From positions 1-12,028 of the forward strand of contig LSSK01000791.1 of assembly GCA_001969505.1 (NCBI GenBank): a stretch of 12,028 nucleotides of DNA, given 5' to 3'. The position numbers and the translations under genes are program-made. The notes beneath the pieces are model-generated. The model did no database searches, was not told the origin of the DNA, and was given only the letters and a program-made list of their open reading frames with translations. Positions 6,764-12,028 of the stretch are shown piece after piece. Every line of letters begins with the position of its first letter. Within the stretch, counting starts at the first letter, position 1. The stretch is from Zancudomyces culisetae (taxonomy: Eukaryota; Kickxellomycota; Harpellomycetes; Harpellales; Legeriomycetaceae).

Positions 6764-9206
6764 TTATGTGGTTTTAAGATAGCTTTGAACTATAGCTAAG
6801 TCTTTTTTGCAATACTGCGGAATCTTGTCAAATGGCTTGTAGTCAAGATCTATGACTACTAGTTTGGCATAGAATTCGACATTTTCCTCTAGAGTATATC
6901 GTTTCCACGAGGATTCTCCCTCCGAGTTCTCGCTAATAAATCAGTATTTCATATGCATTGATAGTTAATAACGCTATATCGATGTACGTTGAGTTTCGTT
7001 GTAATCAACTGAAAATCTTGAATGCCGCAAATAGGGTCATTCAAGGTTACAGGTATTCGCTTAAAGATTTTGATGTTAAATGCTGCATCTAGTCTTCGGT
7101 TGAATAAAATAAGTAAAAGAACGGGTGTTTATACGAATTGACTCCCAAAACCTCTTGGTGAAGGGGTAAATGCTAAAATGCCAAAATACGAGATCAGGTA
7201 CAATAAATATATAAACCGAATATGTAAATATCAAATAGTTACCCCAAAACTGCAGAATCATGACTAAGTGAGACCACTATGGATATATCCCTTAAAGTTC
7301 TGGAGATGACATACTCGATAAGAATTTGCAGATCGTCTAAATATTGTTTCGAAGTCTACGTTAGTTATTTCTGAAGCCTTTTTCATGGCACAGACTCCTG
7401 TTGTATGAATAATGATAAGTGTATAGCCCGCGTTTCATCCTTTTGGGTGAAGTTAAGCACTAAAGCTTTCTGTGTAGCTTTGTAGTCGCAATATGAACAT
7501 ATCTCACCTGCTGGTGCTAATCCTTGAGTACATCTTTTGTAAAACTCACAAACGGAATCATGAAAATGCTCTATACCGGGTTCGACAGAAACATCTGCAT
7601 TGCTCTTCTGGTGATCAGTACAAAACCTTTTAAAAGCGTCAAGAACGTCCTCTATACTGAGTATGTCTACAGCCTCGTATACTTCCAGCAGCCTTGATAA
7701 TATGGTATTTTCGTATAACACAGTCGCCACCATGCGCCTCACCCTATCCTTTATATATTGTTACGTTATTTAGAGAGAAGGGGATGGGGGGAAATTCACT
7801 TCATTTGTTCTAACTTCAACTTTGAAAATAAATAAATAGAGTCAATAGAGCTGATAGAATCATACATTGTTAGTTAGCATCGTTTGGTCAGTCCCGTGGT
7901 ACCTAAAAAATGGTTCTGGAAAATTGAAAAGATGCATTAGTGCAGCATCAATATCCAGTCTTCGATTTGAAAACAGTAGGCTGGGGCAGTATCTCTCTAT
8001 ATCTTTGCTTATGCCACCCTTGAATCTCAAGTGTTTGTACAAGCACAATCTACAGTTTCTATGTGTCAAACCTCGTACACCATTACTACTAAGCAGCTTT
8101 GTGTTTAAAAAACCACCCTTAGGCTATAAATTCAGTATAAATGTTTTTTTAGCTTGTTCCAAACCAACAGTCTTATACTTTTCTCTCCTCCTTCTCCAAA
8201 CAAACAGAAAAAAAAAACTAGGGAGTACTACCTTAAACTCAACTGAGATGGCCTTACTACTTCCAGAATATCTGGCATCTTTTATTAAATAGACAGAGGG
8301 ATGATCAAAATCGATCTCTCTTGACAGCCGCTGCTTGGGTCTTTTCCCAGATATTTCAGACGCAATCATTCTAAGTGTAGATTCATCTACAACCCCTTCT
8401 TCCTATGTTATGTTTCATTTGCATATATCAATAGTTTATTATGGTGAATGGGACCTGTCACACAAAAACAAAATTTCGTTCGCTTAGCCACACTGTTTTC
8501 AAAATATCAAACGTTACTATCCTTGAAAACCCAAACCTCAAAGGCACAAGAAATAAGGGTAGTCGATTCAGGGGTTGCCTTCCCTCACTCATTCCTTACT
8601 CCTTTTCCATATAAAGGGATAGGATATAAAAAACCAAAGGGGTAAAGTGGAGATTTACCATAGTGAGTGTGTTTTCTTCCCCAACAATCTTTCTTAGGAG
8701 TACATGATAGTCCAATATCCGTATTTTTGATTCATTGCGACTTGAAGATTCGTTATCGATTTTTCGGATCCTTAACAGCTTTCCTTTCTTTTTATGAAAT
8801 TATTAAATTTTATTTAAACCCACCACTAAAGTGACCTTCTTTTAGTACAAAGGCAGCGTAAATAAAGAGCTATATACAAATATATAAATATTAAACCTGG
8901 TCAAAAGTGTTTACCAATTCTGGGTTAGTTCCTGTGTAGCACAGTACAATGTTTGCGTTTCCTTCGGTAAAATAGGACCAATCGTCAGGACATATTTTGC
9001 TTTTGCTCTACTTATTGTAATCGAGTTTGTATATTATAGGTTTAAAGTGGTATTTTCTCCTTTTTTTTGAAACGCTTATGGTTTATTTTACTATTACTTT
9101 ATGTAAATTCACATGTAAACACTGAACATAAAATCAAAGGGAATGTTCCAATCTTAAAAATACAAGAATAGATATAATTTTTGTTGATGTATACCTTAGT
9201 TGCCAT
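6764..9206 (-). CDS. IPK1: Inositol-pentakisphosphate 2-kinase (nine exons)
   Basis: Phosphorylates inositol 1,3,4,5,6-pentakisphosphate at position 2 to make phytate (InsP6), which is needed for mRNA export and inositol pyrophosphate synthesis; usually nuclear. Exons in transcript order: 9206-9195, 9007-8915, 8787-8600, 8521-8464, 8402-8232, 8123-7866, 7748-7508, 7336-7243, 6932-6764. All junctions keep phase and give 427 residues (S. cerevisiae 281, human 491). Family motifs in order: W14-Y-F-T-E-G-N-A-N-I-V (N-terminal nucleotide loop), GKLLRIRK at 37-44, SVEFKPKGGF at 170-179 (family E-x-K-P-K-x-G-F), CRLC at 198-201 and YCP at 219-221 (the Cys/His region that binds zinc in this family), RTLRDIS at 353-359, and VIDLDYKP at 398-405 (family DLDxKP), followed by KIPQYCKKD. 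Introns are 61-310 nt. Least certain are exon 1 (four codons, ATGGCAACTAAG), the AAAAG acceptor of exon 3, the exon 7/8 junction and the long last intron (6933-7242), which may hide one or two further small exons. The identity is firm, the exact borders less so. Confidence 0.85.
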
Positions 9207-10158
9207 GATATCCAGGTCCTATTATAAACTAGTCTTTGGATTCGGAGATGCAGCGTCTTTTCTTTTGTATTTATGATGATTATTGCTCTTTGAATTTAAA
9301 TGCTTCAATTTCATAATTCTCCCTAATTTCGTTAATAAACACTGATCACAAATAACTATGACCAAAACAAGCCAAGGCTGTGTAAATAACCAATTCTGCG
9401 GATAAAAACCAAGCTCAATAATAATGTACCTGCAGGGAAAGCGGGGAGTGAGAGGGGAGAGGGGGGGGGTGCAACCAGCCTGTTCTGGTGTTTTAGATAC
9501 GTGTGTGTTACAAGAGTAACTTCATGTAACCTCGGTAGATCCAAAGACTTGTGAATCAATACCCGAAGCGGGATCTGGAATTTGTATTTCGACAAGTCAG
9601 ATAATTGAATTTATAAGCTGGATTTGCACCATCCTTTTTTCGTGGTTACTCTGAAAAGAGGTATGGTATACGTATGTATACATATTGTAGGTGTTGAGGA
9701 TACAGTTGAAAAATGTAACACAAAATGAATCATATATGGGTATATGCGCATTGCTGCATGCTATCATTTTCCACACTCGCGTTCATATATGAGAATGGTT
9801 CCACACGTATTTTCGCACTATTTTTATCCCTTGTTTTTTACCTTTTGCAATTAATTTGAGATCAGATCAGTTGGTTTACAAGTCAAAAGACATATTTGGA
9901 TTTTCCAGCTAATCTTTCCAAGTTGAAAATGGCCTTTATTGTGGTTATTGTTGGTGGGAAAAGAAAATAAAGAAGATAAAGTATAATAGATGAAAAAAAA
10001 GACTAAAATTATACAACTTGTCTAAGTCTAGAGTTAAGAGACAGTCCGGTGGATAAACACTGCAATATCTATCATTGTAATGCTACACTTCTTATAAAAA
10101 GTTTCAGCAATTTCTACCTCTTGCAAAAAAAAAAAGAAGCCCCCTTCCCCGCAATGAT
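9207..10158. other. Intergenic region between GCLM 3' end and IPK1 5' end; no gene seen
   Basis: About 950 bases holding the IPK1 promoter (right of 9206) and the GCLM 3' end (left of 10159). Notable sequence: a purine/G-rich tract at 9438-9471 with a run of nine G; a short perfect palindrome ATGTATACAT at 9675-9684 beside a second GTATAC; and a run of about 13 A at 10124-10136. The minus-strand frame at 9595-9356 has Pro/Leu-rich, low-complexity translation from the G-tract and no ATG start, so it is not called. Confidence 0.5.
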
Positions 10159-11097
10159 TTAAATTTGTGCTGTGGCTGTTACGATGTAGCCTTTGGATCG
10201 TACAATGGAACGGTTCTTAATAATAGTGTTGTATTTTGTAACAACTCGCGGAGTAAGAACCAGGGGTGACTTTGATTTCATGTCGCCAAGAAGAGGTTCA
10301 AAGTCAAACGACTGGGTCGCATTTGTCAAGGATTTTGGTGTTATAAAAGAGTCTACATCCGTATTGGAAAGCAGCTCAATATTGTTTGACACAGCAAATT
10401 GTAGCAAACTCTCCGAGAGTCCCTCACATTCAGATAGCTTGATCTGGTTAATATCTGGAAGACCAGCGCTAGTATCCTTCAACTCTTGGAGCATTTTTAG
10501 ACTAAAGTCAGAAACTCCGAGCCGCGAAAAATCATCAAGTTGCTGGCGGATTCTCAGGAGAGACCAAAGCTTACAGAAAGAATCTAAATCGTAACCATTA
10601 TGGTGTTTTTTGGTTGATTCCAACGAGCTGATTTTAATGTGTTCCTTTGGTTCAGCTGGAGAAAAAGCGAGAATGAGATTATCGATCCTATTGACTTTCA
10701 GATGATCCTTGACAAATTCCAGATTCTGTTCTATCGAGGCCTCAAGCCCTGCTATATTGTCTGGGTTGGGGTATTCCATGAAAAATATTTTTGCGGTAAT
10801 CTCAAGATCGTCAACAACGTCTCGGGTTCCGAGATCACGGGCATCTCTGGCATCCTTTATCACCAATATACCCTTTTCTCTGTCATGTGTAATGGAGTTT
10901 TCACCTATTCCGTGGGAGAATGTTTCCCTGAGAACAGAATTTAGCTCATTCAACGGGGCGTTCTTGTTCAAGGTTTTAACACCAGAAAGCCCTGTGTGCA
11001 TCAGATTGTCAGTAAATACTACAACATCAAATCTTCGCATCTGCATTGAATTCGCCCCCTTCTTTTTAAAAGTTGTAAATGCTTCGACCTGTGCCAT
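10159..11097 (-). CDS. Glutamate-cysteine ligase modifier (regulatory) subunit, GCLM-like
   Basis: In animals and many fungi this aldo-keto-reductase-like protein binds the catalytic subunit of glutamate-cysteine ligase and improves its activity in the first step of glutathione synthesis; it is cytosolic and has no known enzymatic activity of its own. The product is 312 residues without introns; the start is the ATG at 11097 (MAQVEAF), since the frame two codons upstream offers only TTG. Recognition rests on the ordered barrel motifs: KIFFMEYPNPDN (103-114), the helix/strand IDNLILAFSP (138-147), LWSLL...L (177-190), RLGVSDFS (192-199), LPDINQIKLSECEG (213-226), FAVSNNIELLSNTD (234-247) and a C-terminal IIKNRSIVRSKGYIV (292-306). 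The last matches the IVKSRGIIKSKGYIL segment of the vertebrate subunit. The N-terminal 60 residues and 255-285 are divergent. The remote alternative is a generic aldo-keto reductase, but the conserved C-terminal segment argues for GCLM. S. cerevisiae works without this subunit. Confidence 0.85.
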   Translation of the reverse strand: MAQVEAFTTFKKKGANSMQMRRFDVVVFTDNLMHTGLSGVKTLNKNAPLNELNSVLRETFSHGIGENSITHDREKGILVIKDARDARDLGTRDVVDDLEITAKIFFMEYPNPDNIAGLEASIEQNLEFVKDHLKVNRIDNLILAFSPAEPKEHIKISSLESTKKHHNGYDLDSFCKLWSLLRIRQQLDDFSRLGVSDFSLKMLQELKDTSAGLPDINQIKLSECEGLSESLLQFAVSNNIELLSNTDVDSFITPKSLTNATQSFDFEPLLGDMKSKSPLVLTPRVVTKYNTIIKNRSIVRSKGYIVTATAQI

Positions 11098-11930
11098 TTT
11101 CAAGATTTATGCGTATGCTAGCTGTGTTTGATATAAGTAGAAGTCTTCTCACCTTTTATATAGTTTGAACTAGGATAGATAGGAAAAATGAGAATATTCG
11201 ATACTTTATGGAACAGGATCGGTTTAGTGGCGTTTCCTGTTGCTTTTTGTGGAGATATACAAAATTTGCGAGCAAATCTAATCAACTATCTCTTACGGAA
11301 TCGCTTTTTCCTCAATATCAGCTCTTCTTATTTCCCGTTGTTTATGACCAGCTCGTATAGAAATAACGATTGATAAAACCCGATAGGGATAACAAGTCCA
11401 ACTTCAAAAATACCCTTTTTTGAAAACTAAAAGATACTTGTTTGTGTGGATTGGTTTATCTGGCTGTCACCCTCTTGGTAGGTCTCATTCGTTTTATATA
11501 ATCCTTTTCAGAACACTGAAAATGTGTTGAGCGATACATGAAAATTTTTTTGTAAAAATTACAGAAGATAATAAAGAGGGCTGAAATGCGCAAGAGCTGA
11601 TTAGTAATCCGACTTGGATTTTTAATATCACAAATGTGAGTGACTTTATTTCCCTGTTAATTGGTCACAAAAAATGCCCTAGGATTAAACAACAAACGTT
11701 ATTTCGGCTGTCTTTCGAACGTGCTGCTGATTTCTAGTCTACAAGCAATACACTGCAAATTTGAATAGCGCAATACTCTATAATAATTATGTAATGGATG
11801 TCAATTATAATTTGCTGGCTCTCAATTCGCTAAAAAGTGCCAAAAGGATTTCTCACCTATCATTTTTTAACGTTTCGAAAATAAGTAGTTGTAGATCGTA
11901 TCAATATTCCCTTGGCTTTGTTTTCAAACA
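11098..11930. other. Upstream region of the GCLM-like gene; no supported gene
   Basis: This holds the GCLM promoter. A plus-strand frame from an ATG at 11188 (61 codons, MRIFDTLWNRIG...) begins only 90 bases from the divergent GCLM start and has no recognisable homology; a second open stretch (11761-11961) lacks an ATG start. Both are left as possible but unsupported exons. A TTAGTAA word at 11601-11607 matches a yeast AP-1 (Yap1-type) site but lies about 500 bases from the GCLM start. Confidence 0.4.
11152..11162 (-). promoter_or_regulatory. TATA box of the GCLM-like gene
   Basis: On the minus strand the sequence reads TATATAAAAGG, a full match to the TATAWAWR consensus, 55-65 bases upstream of the GCLM ATG at 11097. 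It is the best TATA element in the window and would fit a stress-inducible promoter. Assignment is by sequence and position only. Confidence 0.45.
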
Positions 11931-11933
11931 GGT

Positions 11934-12001
11934 ATGGCAAATAGAGCTCAAAATGAATTAAAGCTAAAATTAAAACTAAAGTTGAAACTGACGCTAAATT
12001 A
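11934..12001 (+). other. Small ORF made of Lys-Leu dipeptide repeats
   Basis: The ATG at 11934 opens a 22-codon frame, MANRAQNE followed by LKLKLKLKLKLTLN and a stop TAA at 12000. The alternating Lys-Leu pattern is produced by the hexanucleotide repeat. The frame is closed by the loss of one base in a run of A (GCTAAATTAAAA where the repeat predicts CTAAAATTAAAA); beyond it the Lys-Leu pattern would resume. Whether it is translated is unknown; it may be only a by-product of the repeat. Confidence 0.15.
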
Positions 12002-12028
12002 AAACTAAAATTAAAACTAAAATTAAAA
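11956..12028. repeat. TAAAAY hexanucleotide tandem repeat cut by the window end
   Basis: The last about 70 bases are built from alternating hexamers TTAAAA and CTAAAA (12-base period ATTAAAACTAAA), with a degenerate centre around 11974-11994 (GTTGAAACTGACGCTAAA) and near-perfect copies from 11995 to the edge. The array continues past the window, so its length is unknown. It could be a microsatellite, part of a repetitive low-complexity coding region, or subtelomeric DNA. Confidence 0.7.

Noticed and set aside
7575-7590. tRNA box B-like GGTTCGA word
   Set aside because: It lies within IPK1 exon 7, and the word is not followed by the CC needed for box B, with no box A upstream.
7383-7748. A separate minus-strand gene of about 119 residues ending SLFIQQESVP
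   Set aside because: Its first part is IPK1 exon 7 (motif DILSIEDV), and the rest runs into the intron after the GTGAGA donor at 7507. Keeping it would require a 36-nt intron and breaks the family spacing before RTLRDIS.
7867-8292. Plus-strand ORF of 141 codons
   Set aside because: It is antisense to IPK1 exons 5 and 6, whose minus-strand translation carries the SVEFKPKGGF and CRLC motifs.
10193-11131. Three plus-strand ORFs over the GCLM gene
   Set aside because: They are shadows of the minus-strand GCLM coding sequence, Ser/Arg-rich as expected from antisense reading and without homology.
11188-11373. Plus-strand ORF MRIFDTLWNRIG... (61 codons)
   Set aside because: It has no recognised family and starts only 90 bases from the divergent GCLM start; kept as possible but not supported.

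Overview
The window looks like nuclear DNA of an ascomycete yeast, most likely an intron-retaining, probably early-diverging budding yeast. It is AT-rich, with single-copy eukaryotic housekeeping genes, compact spacing and short introns (about 60-310 nt) with yeast-type donors (GTATGT, GTATAT, GTAAGG, GTAACT). CTG codons fall at conserved hydrophobic positions in three proteins, so CTG reads as Leu and the CUG-Ser clade is unlikely. No tRNA, rRNA, transposon, CRISPR array or operon was seen.

Layout. (1) 593-1633 (+): an unrecognised three-exon gene for a secreted, probably GPI-anchored, hydrophilic protein with evenly spaced Lys-Arg sites. (2) 2933-4198 (+): RIB1, GTP cyclohydrolase II, with all catalytic and zinc residues. 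(3) 4200-5820: no confident gene, but coding-like pieces in one frame, interrupted mainly by TGA codons. (4) 5821-6567 (+): CNB1, calcineurin regulatory subunit B, two exons, four EF hands, and no N-terminal Met-Gly. (5) 6764-9206 (-): IPK1, inositol-pentakisphosphate 2-kinase, rebuilt here as nine exons. It is convergent with CNB1 and is not visible as one open reading frame. (6) 10159-11097 (-): glutamate-cysteine ligase modifier subunit (GCLM-like). (7) 11098-12028: GCLM promoter side with a good TATA box, then sequence of unclear content ending in a hexanucleotide repeat cut by the window edge.

The genes are not a functional cluster: flavin synthesis, calcium signalling, inositol phosphate synthesis and glutathione synthesis are unrelated housekeeping functions placed side by side, as is usual in yeasts. 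I saw no new multi-gene system. The most unusual items are the orphan surface protein with a possible anchored/soluble splice choice, the apparent loss of the calcineurin B myristoylation signal, the very fragmented IPK1 gene, and the unexplained coding-like interval at 4.7-5.5 kb. All splice models come from reading the sequence alone and need RNA evidence.
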